From Ctena decussata (lineage: Eukaryota > Mollusca > Bivalvia > Lucinida > Lucinidae): 64,000 nt of DNA. The position numbers were made by a program, and so were the translations under genes. The stretch spans positions 58,965,737 to 59,029,736 of the forward strand of contig OZ022505.1 in NCBI GenBank assembly GCA_963989385.1, given 5' to 3'. A model generated the notes under the pieces. That model made no database searches. It worked only from the letters and a program-made list of their open reading frames with translations, and was not told the DNA's origin. Shown here in pieces: positions 31,851-43,484 of the stretch (the first letter of the stretch is position 1; every line of letters starts with the position of its first letter).

Positions 31851-33119
31851 TTAAATGTTTTCTATAACTGTCATTGAGCGCCAAAATTTCATGTCCTCAC
31901 TGTACAAGGGGAGATAATAAAAGCACATATAGTAATTGTTACCTGTTTGTTGAATCAAAACAATTATTTTTCACACCTTACACCTTCAGTGGTGTTTGGT
32001 CATTACTTACAATAGGAAGGAATAGGAAGTTAATATGATAGATATTCTTTTGAGAGGCCTTTTGGAGAAAAATAAGGCATTACAGTACTTCATTAGGTAA
32101 CCATTAAACCACAATGTCCACACATGATTGTTTAATTAATCAGGTAACAAACTCTGTAATACCTGCAAGAAACTACTGGAGTATGGTTCACACACTTTTT
32201 TTGTGAAAGAGTTGTGAATCTATGCCCAGCTCTGAGGACTTTCATAGGATTCTTTCATATTTTGACCGAACTTAAGAACAGATTAAACTAGCTGTAGAAA
32301 GCTATGGTCTAATAGAAGTGATAAATTAGGAAAAAAAGGTTTGACTGCAGCTGGGTTTAATACGTTTAATACATGCCTTTGTATGAGAACTAAATGATAA
32401 AAAAAATCTCGCGTTCAGAAACACAGTGTTGAAACTCTGTTTAGTGATTAAAGAAGGGATTTTACAGTCTTTCTATTTTCTTTTGTATAAATAAGAATTT
32501 TAAACTTTTAAGGCAGTTTACTTTGAAATTATGGCCTTTGAAACAACCATGAATCATCTGCTGTGTCCTCTGGCATGGACCAGTCCTGGAATTTATAACC
32601 TTACTTGCATTATATGTATATAAATGATAACAAATATGTGCTATCAACTTGAATTCAATGAAATATGTTAGCATATTTTAGGTAAACAACCCTAAAATTC
32701 ATATTTCCCAGTATTTCCCACTTCGGCCAAATTTGGAGTATTTCCCAGGACGGGAATTACCGGTAAATACCAATGGGAATTCCCGCCATCGGTATTTCCC
32801 AGCCAATCTTGAACCTGTACAGCCTTCAGAATTGATGAAAATATGTCGTTTGATGTGCTTTTTTGTAACATATAACTTGCAAAAAAGAATGAACAAGATA
32901 TTTTGATAAAATGGTAAGTCTCTCCATAAAAATACGGTTTTCGTCTCTGGTTCACCGTTAAGCAGAAAAATAATGCAACAGCGGCACAATCAATGGGATC
33001 CTAACTTATCATTTTGTAAATTGTATTTTTAACAACTGTTTAAACGCCTGTACCTTGTAATTTTACCCCCCCCCCCCTGTACCTTGTGTTTTTACCATGA
33101 AATAAAGCTTGTGAAAGCG
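31851..33119. other. Intergenic DNA, no gene seen
   Basis: GGGAAATAC-type words at 32697-32830 (TATTTCCCAGTATTTCCCAC, GGGAATTACCGGTAAATACC) match those at 26610-26695. A run of 13 C lies near 33066. No domain-bearing frame. Confidence 0.5.
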
Positions 33120-33306
33120 AAAGTAGGCCATTTTAGTTAGCAACTAAAACAACCTAGTTATTTTTTCAAATCCATTTTATGGTAAACTCAAGGACGTTTT
33201 GTTTTTTCAAAGCTGGCCAATCACGATAATAACCAATAACTGTACTGAGAAGTTTGCAGCAATACCTCACGATAAAATATTTCATGCTGATAGAGCAATG
33301 GGGCCT
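33120..33306. mobile_element. Second copy, partial, of the TTAA-flanked element
   Basis: This stretch is the reverse complement of the left part of the 16271-16743 insertion (shared words CATGCTGATAGAGCA, AAGCTGGC.AATCACG, GGCCATTTTAGTT). It ends GCAATGGGGCCT directly at a TTAA (33307-33310), as the other copy does. The other end is not recognised. Confidence 0.65.
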
Positions 33307-33578
33307 TTAAATGACTTGAGAATAACTCTTTGTTTGAGAAAATCTGGAGTTTCTGTTGAGAGAATTTCAGTTTGTAATGTCATTAAAAAATTGACGGAGC
33401 ATGGCATACATTGTTTAACATGCTCCGGAACCAAAGACGTCATATATATCTGTTACCACAGCAGCTATATTATCATACTCATGTCTAAGTAACGTCATCA
33501 AGACGTCATTCCACAAAGGTACTAGGGACAACAGTTGGTAATTCCATAGTTGATATCATAGTAACAGATCTATAGCAT
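33307..33578. other. Short stretch, no gene
   Basis: An open frame continues from the element to 33492 but has no recognisable domain. A small hairpin (GGAGCATG...CATGCTCC) lies at 33397-33426. Confidence 0.35.
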
Positions 33579-33653
33579 CATCTCACTTATAATTCGAGAG
33601 GAACATGGCATACAACTTATGCCATGCTCTTCTCGAATTATAAGTGAGATGCC
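33579..33653. repeat. Hairpin with 35-bp arms
   Basis: ATCTCACTTATAATTCGAGA at the left is perfectly complementary to TCTCGAATTATAAGTGAGAT at the right, and CATGGCATA...TATGCCATG extends the stem to a five-base tip. Two mismatches in between. Confidence 0.85.
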
Positions 33654-33835
33654 ACCTAAAATTCATACCATGGAATAGTGTGATTTTCTCAAACCTATAA
33701 TTCATTCTCAAATAATTTAATTCTCTGTGTATATACACACACTAAGGTAATGTGCCTGTTATCGTTTCGTAACCAGGGACTGTGGCCTCATTAAAAAGGC
33801 ATGACTGGAAAAAACAACAACCTTAACTCTTCACT

Positions 33836-35128
33836 TCAGACATCATAAGCACATGAATCGTCTCTTTTATGTACTAGCAAGTGTTTCTTCAAGTATTCTA
33901 ATGTTTTAAAGTCTCTTCCACAGATGTTGCAAACAAAAGATTCTCCTGAATGAATAAGCATGTGTTTCTTTAAGCTGTCTGCCCTTGAAAAGTGTTTTCC
34001 ACAGGTGCCACACACATGCCGCTTCTCACCTGTATGAGTACGCATGTGTCTCAGTTTGTTTCCTACTTGCCTGAACAATTCACCACAGATATCACATGCA
34101 TGGGGTTTCTTTCCTAAATGGATATACGTGTGTGTTTCAAATTTTTCTTTATCTCTAAACCTTTTATCACAGATACCACAAGCATATGGTTTCTCCGCAG
34201 TATGACTAAGTATATGTTTCTTCAAGTTTGATGCCCTTGTAAACTGTCTATCACATAGATCACATGAATAGGATTTTCCTTCATTATGACTAAGCATGTG
34301 CCTTTTCGCGTTTCCCGGCTGACTAAACCTTTCACCACAAAGATCGCAAGCATATGGTTTCTCTCCTGTATGAATCAGCATGTGTTTTTTCAAGGTTTGT
34401 GTCCTTATAAACATCTTACCGCAGATCTCACAGGCATGCGGTCTCTCTCCAGTATGCCTGCGCAAGTGAATCTTCAAAACGGTGGCCTTTTCAAACTGTT
34501 TGTCACAGAAATCACAAGGATATAGTTTCCCTCCAGTATGAATAAGCAAATGTTTCTTCAAATTTAGTTCCTGTTTAAACTGTTCACCGCAGATACCACA
34601 AGCATGTGGTTTCTCTTCAAAATGAAGCAGCATGTGTCTTTTTACACTTTCTAATCGAGTAAACTGCTGACCACACAGCTGACAACTACTTGGTTTCTTT
34701 CCAGTATGACTGAGCATGTGAATTTTCAAGTTTTTTGACTGTAAAAACTGTTCACCACATACATTACAGGTGTGTGGTTCTGCTTCAAAGTGAGTCAGCA
34801 TGTGTCTTTTCAAAGATGCTTTACCTTTAAACTTTTTCCCACAGACTTCACAAGCATGCGGAGTCTCTACAGTATGAACAAGCATGTGTCTTTTAAGGTT
34901 TCCACTGTGTGAAAACTGCATGTCACAAACTTGACAACAATGTGGTTTCTTCCCTGTGTGACTGAGCACAAACTGTTTCAGGGCTTGTCCCTGTGAAAAC
35001 GGTTTACTATAGACATCGCAATCATTTGGTTTCTCACCAGTATGAATAAGCATGTCTTCTTCCTTACGATTCAAATCCATATCCGCATAAGCTGATCTAC
35101 TGGCTTCGTCTGTGGTATTGTCTAACAT
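33836..35128 (-). CDS. C2H2 zinc-finger array protein (ZNF-C), intact
   Basis: An uninterrupted 430-residue frame with an ATG at 35128. A short acidic N-terminus (about 45 residues, no KRAB, BTB or SCAN domain) leads into one degenerate finger (CDVYSK..., second cysteine replaced by Y) and then 13 canonical C2H2 fingers with TGEKP-type linkers, ending in HKRDDSCAYDV. Fingers differ from one another far more than in ZNF-B, especially at the helix positions that contact DNA (for example HSGNLKR, GKASLKR, QSKNLKI, ATVLKIH, QPGNAKR), which suggests selection on a specific binding site. An in-frame TAA 24 bases upstream means the ATG is the start unless an upstream exon splices in at the AAAG before position 35140. 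It is the only complete zinc-finger gene of the three here. Nuclear DNA binding is expected; the target and partners are unknown. Confidence 0.8.
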   Translation of the reverse strand: MLDNTTDEASRSAYADMDLNRKEEDMLIHTGEKPNDCDVYSKPFSQGQALKQFVLSHTGKKPHCCQVCDMQFSHSGNLKRHMLVHTVETPHACEVCGKKFKGKASLKRHMLTHFEAEPHTCNVCGEQFLQSKNLKIHMLSHTGKKPSSCQLCGQQFTRLESVKRHMLLHFEEKPHACGICGEQFKQELNLKKHLLIHTGGKLYPCDFCDKQFEKATVLKIHLRRHTGERPHACEICGKMFIRTQTLKKHMLIHTGEKPYACDLCGERFSQPGNAKRHMLSHNEGKSYSCDLCDRQFTRASNLKKHILSHTAEKPYACGICDKRFRDKEKFETHTYIHLGKKPHACDICGELFRQVGNKLRHMRTHTGEKRHVCGTCGKHFSRADSLKKHMLIHSGESFVCNICGRDFKTLEYLKKHLLVHKRDDSCAYDV

Positions 35129-35180
35129 TTCTGCTTCAGCAAAGCACCTTTAAGACGATTAAAAACTAAATCGATAAAAA

Positions 35181-35419
35181 ATGAGCTGTGGCACGAGAAA
35201 ACCAACAAAGTGGTTATGCGCCCAGCTCAGACTCAAATTAACCTGGGCATCAGCCTAGGCCTATCAGATTCTTTGCTAAGTGCTTAAAGGGTAGCTAAGT
35301 GTCTAAGCTACCTCCATGCGAACAACGAAGACTCTGATCATATTTTGGCGAATGCCCAGGCTGATCTTAGTCTGTGCTGGGCGCACAACCACTTTCTTGG
35401 TTTTCTCTGTCGTGGCTCA
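35181..35419. mobile_element. Palindromic MITE (GAGCCGCGACACG family), copy 5
   Basis: TGAGCTGTGGCACGAGAAAA at the left and TTTTCTCTGTCGTGGCTCA at the right. It begins about 50 bp upstream of the ZNF-C start codon, so it lies in the 5' flank or promoter of that gene. Confidence 0.85.
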
Positions 35420-35717
35420 ATAATAAATATTTATTTTAAAACCTTATCATGTGAATGGATACATATTTATTCGCCTTTTTCAGCAGAAACAACTTGCCAC
35501 TGCCTGCTTGCTTCCTAATTTAACAAAATCATTCCTAAATGGGATTTTTTAATGGAAAGAGCCTGCTTCTCCAGGGAGCAAATTGTTTCCTTAAAGAGAA
35601 ACACCGACACTCTCAATGAAATTATCTTCCCTAACTACTCCTAAGTCTGCATTGTTTGCTTGGTCCTATCTGTCCCGATACTTAGGAATTTTACAGTAGC
35701 ATTTCCTGAGTATATTT
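35420..35717. other. Spacer between MITE copies
   Basis: TTTTAAAACC.TATCATGTGAATGGATACAT near 35437-35466 recurs at 35851-35880, showing that the MITE plus its right flank was duplicated locally. No gene. Confidence 0.5.
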
Positions 35718-35850
35718 GAGCCCTGACACGACAAAACAAACAAAGTGGCATGTGCGATCAGGGAAGACTCAGATCAGCCTGGGCATCCAGTCTGATCTGA
35801 CTCTTCGCTCTGTGCTTAAAGGGTAGCTACAGGTATAAGCTAAATATTTT
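35718..35850. mobile_element. Palindromic MITE, half copy
   Basis: GAGCCCTGACACGACAAAAC through ATCAGCCTGGGCATCC to the central CTTAAAGGGTAGCTA, then directly into flank sequence. The right half is deleted. Confidence 0.8.
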
Positions 35851-35883
35851 TTTAAAACCATATCATATGAATGGATACATAAT

Positions 35884-36149
35884 TGAGCCACGACACGAGA
35901 AAACCAACAAAGTGGTTGTGCGCCCAGTGAAGACGCAGATCAGCCTGGGCATCCGCCCAGTCTGATCAGACTCTTCGCTCTGTGCTTGAAGGGTAGCTTA
36001 AGGTCTAAGCTGACTCCATTTGGACAGCAAAGACTCTGATCAGACTGGGCGGATGCCTAGGCTGATCTGAGTCTTTGCTGGGTGCACATGCCACTTTGTT
36101 GGTTTTGTCAGTGACCTATAGATCACTGGTTTTGTGATGTCGCGGCTCA
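35884..36149. mobile_element. Palindromic MITE, copy with a 27-bp extra hairpin
   Basis: TGAGCCACGACACGAGAAAA at the left and GATGTCGCGGCTCA at the right. In the right arm, CAGTGACCTATAGATCACTG with GGTTTTGT on both sides interrupts the normal TTGGTTTT.GTGTCG sequence, a small palindromic insertion with a short target duplication. Confidence 0.8.
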
Positions 36150-36791
36150 TTTCACTGCGGTCCAGACCTCCAGATAAGACATGGGTATTGAGAAGTCCAA
36201 GATATGCTATTCTCCCCATCATGTCAAGTACACATAAGTAAAGGTTCACAAGAGACTATAAACTACATAAGAGCTATCTTACCACAGAAACGATTGCGCC
36301 ATAAAGGCCAGGAATAGCGGATAGTGGAGGATAATTTGAGTATTTTTTTTCTTCTGAACGAAAACATATGTTGTGATTCATCATTTAAATCCTCTTAGCA
36401 AGAGGGTTTTATGATGAGCCACAAGATATGTTGTTAATGGTGAAATAAAGAAATTTGACCCCAATTTCTTATCAGGAGCACGCTCTTCGACTGAGTATGT
36501 GCTTACAACACACAGCATCTTAGGAAAAAAAAAAGATCTTTACTCTAGTCACTGATTAGTGTTAATAAGGTTGATATAAGTACAGGTGTCTTACTTTTTT
36601 ATTGCCTCGTGCAGTTGTGTATGTCCGTGTGTTCACTGTTTGTAGCTGTGTAGTGATTCACTCGTTTCAAGTAACTCTCGGTTAGACTGGGTATAACTGT
36701 AACAGCAGTTTTGCAGTATTTCTAGTCTTTGCAGACATTATACGCATACATGATGGCCCAACAAGTTTTCGCAGCCCTAAATTAGTACTGA
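36150..36791. other. Intergenic DNA with one hairpin
   Basis: No gene. The hairpin at 36366-36440 is described separately. Confidence 0.5.
36366..36440. repeat. Hairpin ending in CATATGTTGTGA, copy 2
   Basis: AACATATGTTGTGATTCATC pairs imperfectly with GATGAGCCACAAGATATGTT around a CCTCTTAGCAAGAGG tip. Its outer words match the hairpin at 21641-21710. Confidence 0.65.
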
Positions 36792-38265
36792 GTACTGGCA
36801 AAACCTAGTTCTCGATTTTTCTCTTCATTCTTGAAGTGTAGATGGTTGAATGTCACACCTGCACTCCGATCCAAACAGACCTACATTCTCTAGACATTAA
36901 CAGTTGCGAATAGAATGACTATTAAAATATATAGAATAAGCATTTCATAGTAAACATGGCAATAGAAATTGACGTTGTTTTAGTTTGATAAGCTGTATAA
37001 ATTTTATGTATATTTCTATTAGTTATGTTTTATTTATTTTATTTCATTTTATTTTATTTTATATATTTTTTATTTTTTTTTATTTTTATTTTGTATTTTT
37101 TGTTTATTCAATCATAACCAAACCACATATACAGGGTGTCTAAAAAAACGTGGACCTTTTTTAAAATTGCTTTTCATCCTTTATTAATAGAGGAAACTTT
37201 TCAAAATTTTCTGTTGATTGCACTGATGATGTTTACCATCAGGTAGCGCTGCTTACAGGAAGTAACGTCATAAGGTTTGAAGCTTAAACTTGACATCATT
37301 TCAATTCTGCACAGTTAAAAATGCACTTGAATCTGCAAACTGACTTCAAGAGAAACAAAATCAGAGCGTTCCAAGAATTTTCTGTCTAGGAAAAGAAGGA
37401 TCTACACAATCCAGATAACAGATATTCTGAATAGTTCAAAGATCTGGGTGATGAAATGATCCGTTCATAGCAAAAGAATGGACAGCTTAGCAGGGAAGAT
37501 GCAGGCAAACACAAAATTATCCTCAAATTCATTACAAATGAACCAACAGTGTCAAAGTATTTGAAGTCGTTCGTCTATATGGAACTCAGGGGAAAATGGC
37601 AAATGTTATTCAATACTTTCCCATTCTCAGTTCTTTAATTATGTTTGAAGATAACATAGTTGGACTCACTTGCCTTTTCCATGCTAACCTCCCCAGTTTA
37701 GCCACAAACAGCCCATTTCTAACCATAACATAACAGCCCATTTGACCACCCGGTTCTTTTACTTTTTTCAGACTTTCTTGTATTATCTAAGATATTATAA
37801 ATCCCCTTTTCCTTAAAATATAGATCTCAGAACCCCCTGCACCTATTTTCTTTTCCACTTAATGCCATTTTATGTTTTCAACAGGGCAGATGACAAAAAT
37901 AATGTCCTAAATACAGTTTGACGTCATGTGACGCCACTGTCCGTAGAAGTACTGCTTTATATAGAATCTTTACCAGAGCGAAAGGGTGTCATTTTGCTAC
38001 AACCATACAAAATTTTGAAAAGATTCCTTGCTAAATAAAAGTTACAGCAATTTAAAAAAAGTCAACGTTTTTTTAGACACCCTGTATTCAAAAAGCACTG
38101 GTGATTTTCTCCTAACAAATGAAAACAAGAAGAAGAAAAAGAAGAAGAAGCACCTGAAAAGCATTACGCTGATAAATTAGTCTTGTACATTTCACCTGTT
38201 GCCTGTCTAGGATGTTCTAAAGATACATGTTGCATCTTATTCACGCCATGATTTAGTCCTACACC
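36792..38265. repeat. Right copy of the 1.5-kb duplicated segment
   Basis: Same-orientation match to 1-1508, including the nested mariner-type element, the T-rich tract and the AAG-rich microsatellite. It diverges after GATTTAGTCCTACACC. The right flank (38290-38410) then matches sequence near 3930-4430. Confidence 0.85.
37132..38084. mobile_element. Non-autonomous Tc1/mariner-type element, copy 2
   Basis: Begins CAGGGTGTCTAAAAAAACG and ends CGTTTTTTTAGACACCCTG between TA dinucleotides, a better preserved terminal repeat than in copy 1. It is 953 bp, with several internal deletions relative to copy 1, and has no transposase. Confidence 0.8.
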
Positions 38266-38448
38266 ATTGTGAAATCATGGGGAAGTCATTTAACGGTATA
38301 AATACAGAAATTGCTGATTAGCATGGTCAGTTAAAATACCATGACTTAAGTTGGTTATCATCTGAGCAAATACATGTAGGCACAAACAGAATTGTTATGT
38401 TGTTGTTGTTGGGGGTTTTTTTGCTCTTTTTTTTTTTTTTTTTTTTTT

Positions 38449-39669
38449 AATTTATTTTCATTGTCACATCTCAATACACAATTATAATACATCTAAAAAA
38501 TAGCAAGTATTTGCATGTATATACATGTATAAGTAGCATTCAACATCGTGATCAAACATCTCGTAATTTTCGAATTCATCGTTTTCGCCGCTTTCCGTCG
38601 ACTCCCGATATCTCAAAGTCGAAAATCCTCATGAACTCCTGGTAATTCAAAGTAAATTTTCTGGTCTCAGAAAGGTCCCTTTGAGATACAAGCATTTTTT
38701 GATAGCAGAGACTGAAATGTAAAGAGCAATAGAAAATGTTTTTGAGCTACATTCCTGTTATTAGAGGGTACTTTGAGATATCATTGTTTGAGGTAACCAG
38801 AATTGATAGTTTTCTCTACTGTTAATTTGCATGATACAATTTTATAAATAAACCAGAGGGAGAGAAAAAGGATCAATATACAAAAAGTCTTGGAACACTT
38901 AATATCCGCTACACTCTCTAATATAAATCTACGGTTGTTTTTCCCTGCGATCCCCTATATTTAACTAGTGTATCAATGTTTAGCACGTTTTACAAGTGGA
39001 TATATATACATCGATACATCGAATTTAACACGCGTCGATTAAAGAGAGTACATGTACGTGAATCACGCTATAAGTTGAGTGATGTATATCTTTTAGTGTG
39101 TGAGCGAATTTTCAAGGAATGCGAAGGTAAGACTTTTTGTCTAAGTATTTCTTGTCATGTTTTTGAATATGGCCGTAATATTACTTAAGCCTGATAGGGT
39201 GCAACCGAATTGTGTAAATGTTTGCTGGTCATGGTTTACAAACTACATATATCCCACTTTATCCCAAATATCTGAACCCTCTTTACAGACACTAATATCT
39301 TCAGGTCTGGCCTAATATTTAGACCCACTATACTTTAATATCTTCAGATGTGACCAACTCAAAGTTATTTTGTCCGGCTGTTCTCAAAAGGTGTGGAACC
39401 GACCAGACTGCACCTTAGAGCATTCTAAACAGGTCTCACGCCGCCATTCCAGTATTAGTGTCCCAACGTTCAGGACCATCAGGAAATGTTTAAACAACAA
39501 AACCGCGAAACAAAAAGAAAAATGTTATCAATCATTATCCAATAATAATAATAGTAATAATAATAATAATAGTAATAGTAACAGTAATATTGATAGTAGT
39601 AATAATATATTTTATTATTCTTGAATAATTATGGAATATTGAATAAATGACTTAATAAATAAACTTGTA
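38449..39669 (-). other. LINE 3' untranslated region
   Basis: No frame with a domain. An AAT-rich trinucleotide tract lies at 39541-39612. The end nearest the tail reads, on the minus strand, GTGACAATGAAAATAAATT and then poly-A, with an AATAAA-type signal adjacent to the tail. Confidence 0.55.
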
Positions 39670-40137
39670 TTATGTTGCTTCAAACAGGTTAATCCATTTT
39701 TCCCATACTGTCAAGAATTTATCGAAAACATAATTTTCAATTGCTATCAATTTCTCGATTAATATAAACTGCTTTATTTCGTTTTTCCATGCTTGTAAAT
39801 TTAATTGTTTATTACTGATTCTACATTTATATATGTAGTATCGAGTTAAAATTAATATATAATTTATCGCTTTATTAGAAAAAATATTATATGTAATCCC
39901 AAAGATGGCTAATTGTTTATTTATATTAAGTAAAATTTGACCAGATTGTGAAACCCAATGTTCAATTGTTTCCCAAAATTCTCTGACTACATGACAGTAC
40001 CAGAACAAATGTTCAATTTTTTCAGGGAAAAGTCCGCAAAACGTACATAGATTATTTTCTCTAACTTTAATCTTTAACAAAAAATCATTTGTGGCTAAAA
40101 TTCTATGTGTTATACGATACTGAAACCAATGAGCTTC
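39670..40137 (-). pseudogene. LINE ORF2 C-terminal zinc-knuckle domain, frameshifted
   Basis: A 136-residue frame with the C-x2-C-x8-H-x4-C knuckle (CTFCGLFPEKIEHLFWYC) and a long hydrophobic and aromatic C-terminus, as in L1-group ORF2 proteins. It should be continuous with the RT frame. The minus-strand words WFQYRITHRILATNDFL just upstream (about 40130-40080) lie in its frame, so a one-base loss at about 40130-40140 separates the two. Confidence 0.8.
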
Positions 40138-42647
40138 GTATTACTACAGCATTTAGCTGGTAAACTATATATTATTTTCCAGTTTAGATTTATATTCTCG
40201 AAAACCTGGTTCCACTTTTCTTTACTTTTAATGACAACTTCCTTATTATTAAATATATTATACATATCTTTGCTTCCTTTTTTACTCTTAAGTATTTCCT
40301 TTAAATGAAATGGAATATATATGTTCGTCAAAGGTTTATTTTCTGTTTCAGTGTCTATTCCTGTCCTTCTAATAAAAGTTTCCACGGCCGCTCTTACTCC
40401 AAAATATTCTACAAAATTAACATGAATTTGGTATTTTAAACAAAAATTATAAAAATCCATCAACTTACCTTGTTCATCAAATAGATCTTTTAGAAAAAGT
40501 ATATTTTTATCAAACCACTGTTTATAAAATATAGGTCGATTTGCTATTTTAATGTCATGGTTATTCCATAAATTTTCAGATAAAATATCGGTCATTGTTA
40601 TTGGTTTTGTTACGTTACATAGCTTAATCCAGGCTTCCAATACATCATTCCAAAAATGATTTGATTTGTTTTGCTTCAAGTTTTGAATAAATTCTGTACC
40701 TCTTGTTATTACATTATTAAGTTTAGTGTAACATATTTCGAAGATTTCTTTGTATTTAGCTTCTGTTGTGACAAGTCGTCTTATCCATGTACATTTTAAT
40801 GCTAAAATATAGCTTCTTAAATTTATCATTTTAAGTCCACCCTTTTCGTATTCTTGCATTAGAACTTCTCTTTTTACCCTGTCTACCTTTGATTGCCAGA
40901 TAAAATTAAAGTAGCTTTTATTAAGATTATTTAATATTTCGTCTGTGGGGTTTGGAAGAGCTATAAATAAATGATTTAATTTCGATATTATCAAAGTTTT
41001 CAAAATTGTAATTCGACCAAATGGAGTAAGAATTCTTCTAGACCACTGCTTCAGCTCTCTTTCTAGTTGCTTAATTTTTTCTCGAAAATTTGTTTCAATC
41101 ATCCTTTCTAGATTGCATGAGAAATTGATTCCTAAAATATTGAAATCAGTTTGTTTCCAATCCAATTTGTACCTATGATTAAATGTTTCTCCCCCAAACT
41201 TTTTGCTCCCAATCCATACTGCCCTTGTTTTGGAAGTATTAATCTTTAAACCCGACATATCTGCATATACATTAAGAATATTCATACTTGCATTAAATGA
41301 TTGTTCTGATACATCTAAAATAATAGTTGTGTCATCAGCAAATTGGGAAAGTCTGTATTCTATATCACCTATATTTATTCCTCTAACATCTGTATCTTTC
41401 TTTAGCAGTATTGATAAGATTTCAGCACAAAGCAGGAATATATACGGAGACAATGGGTCACCCTGTCTGCAACCCCTATATATTTGGAAAAAATCCGATA
41501 AATGCCCACTTTGGATAACAGCTGATGATATGTCATTATAAAAAACTGAGACCCATTGTTTAATAGAGTCACCAAAATTAAAAAAATCTAAAACTTTTTT
41601 AATAAATTCCCAGGAAATAGTATCAAATGCCTTTTCAAAATCTATTATGAGTAGCAATCCGGGGATATTATTTTCTTCAGTATAGTTCATAATATCATAA
41701 ATCATTCTAGTGTTTCCACCAATATATCTGCCGCTAATAAAACCAGTTTGATCGCTTGAGATTAATTTAGGTAGGACTGATTTTAATCTTTCTGCTATAC
41801 ACCCAGAAGCCAGTTTATAAATCACATTTAATAGGGTTATAGGTCTCCAATTTTTAAGAAATTGTTTCGGCTTGTCTCCTTTTGGCAAACAAGTAATAAG
41901 CCCCTGTCCTTGCGTTACAGATAACTTTCCTTCTCTGTAGCCCTCATTTATAGCTCGAGTTATGAAATTGATAAGATCCCTGTGAAAAAAATTGAAAAAT
42001 TCTATTGAAAAACCATCCGAACCGGGGCTCTTATTATTTTTCATTTTTTTGAGAACTGTAATTATTTCATCTGAAGTTATTTCTCCCTCTAATCTAGTTT
42101 TATCTTCATGTTCTAATTTAACGTAATCATTAATGTTATATAAAATGTTATCTATATCTATATCACGCCCCACTTCTCTAAAACTGTATAATTCCTTATA
42201 AAAACTCTGAATTTCTTTCAGTATTTCTTCTTGTTTATTCATTACACTGCCATCATCTTTTGTTATTTTAAAAATAGTTTTATTTATATAATTACGGGAC
42301 TCTAGATTACAAAAATATTTACTTGGTTTTTCACCTTCTTCAGCCCATCGAACCCTTGCCCTTATCATTATACCCCGTATTTTTTCTTTTCTAATAGTCT
42401 GTAATTCCAGTTTTTTCTCTTCTATTTCATTTAAGTTTATTTCAGGACTTTTCTCTAGTTCTATTATTTCTTCTTGTAATTTCCGTTCTCGAAGTAACTT
42501 CTGTTTTTTCTTATAAGCAGAATACGAAATGGTTTTACCCCTTATTTCTGTTAAAAGAATCTCTAAAAACAGTTGATCGGATATTGTGAATTGTAAATCA
42601 TTATAATTGTTAGTTTGGATAAATTCCAGGTTATAAATTGGAATCAT
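40110..42647 (-). pseudogene. LINE ORF2 reverse transcriptase
   Basis: The 845-residue frame holds a full RT domain of the L1/Tx1 group: SPGSDG at residues 207-212, the CLPKGDK and NWRPITLLN blocks, QTGFISGRYIGGN, IDFEKAFDTISW, RGCRQGDPLSPYIFLL and the catalytic FADD at residues 436-439, followed by GLKINTSKTRAVW. All three metal-binding aspartates appear present. The frame begins 15 codons after an in-frame TAA that separates it from the endonuclease (42693-42695), so the break is a single nonsense change, and it ends at a frameshift near 40130. The function is target-primed reverse transcription of the element RNA. With only two lesions in about 1270 codons, this copy was inactivated recently. 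Confidence 0.9.
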
Positions 42648-42692
42648 ATACTGTTCTTTGACTCGATTTATACACTCCTTTATAGCTTTAAC

Positions 42693-43484
42693 TTAATCTG
42701 AATCTTTTAGTAAACTATTGTTGAATTTCCACAAGCCTGCCCCTTTCTTAAATTCGTTTATTTTAATTGAAAGAACAACTGTAGAGTGGTCAGATCTATA
42801 GCTGGGTAATATATCAACATTTTGGACACTTGGCATTAAATTTTCCGTAATTAAAAAGAAATCTAACCTTGCTTGTTTGAACGGGGTGGGCTTACGCCAA
42901 GTGTATCTTCTTGTTTGTTCATGTAGCTCCCTAAAAGGGTCGACAAAACTAAACTCTTCTTTTATTGTTAAAATATATTCTTTAGCCCTCGGATTGTTAA
43001 CATTAACGTAATTATTCGTATCTAAAATTTGATCCTGAACTAAATTAAAATCACCACATATTATACACGAGTCGTTTTCATATTCTTGCATCTTCTCTAT
43101 AATGTCAGTATAAAAATCTGGCGAATCGTCGTTTGGACCATATAGGTTGATCATAGTTAGTCTTTTACCTTCTATTTCTAAGTCTAGTATAATATAATTT
43201 CCATTTGTATCGCTTTTAGACGAATATATTTTATAGTCAAAATCATTATTAAAAAGAATACAGACTCCCCTTGCATTGGACGTATACGAACTATAAACAA
43301 CTTCACCTCCCCATTCTGCAGAAATATAGGGTTCAAGATTTTCTGTAAAGTGTGTATCCTGTAGGCAAAATATTTGGAATTTCTGTTGTCTTAAGTACTG
43401 AAATATATCTCTTCTTTTCTGAAAGTCGTTAATGCCCCTTACATTAGAGCTTGAAATTTTAATTAAATTATGTAATTCCGCCAT
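42693..43484 (-). pseudogene. LINE ORF2 APE-type endonuclease domain
   Basis: 263 residues with an ATG at 43484. The APE motifs appear in order: SSNVRGI (N14), CLQDTHF at residues 40-46, NLYGPN, GDFN at 144-147 and SDHS at 230-233. The second motif has D43 where the usual catalytic residue of L1-type endonucleases is E. This could be a lineage variant or a lesion. The domain nicks target DNA to prime reverse transcription. It is separated from the RT by an in-frame TAA after LLKDSD. Confidence 0.88.

Noticed and set aside
41203..41541. 112-codon plus-strand frame
   Set aside because: It is the antisense of the LINE reverse transcriptase.
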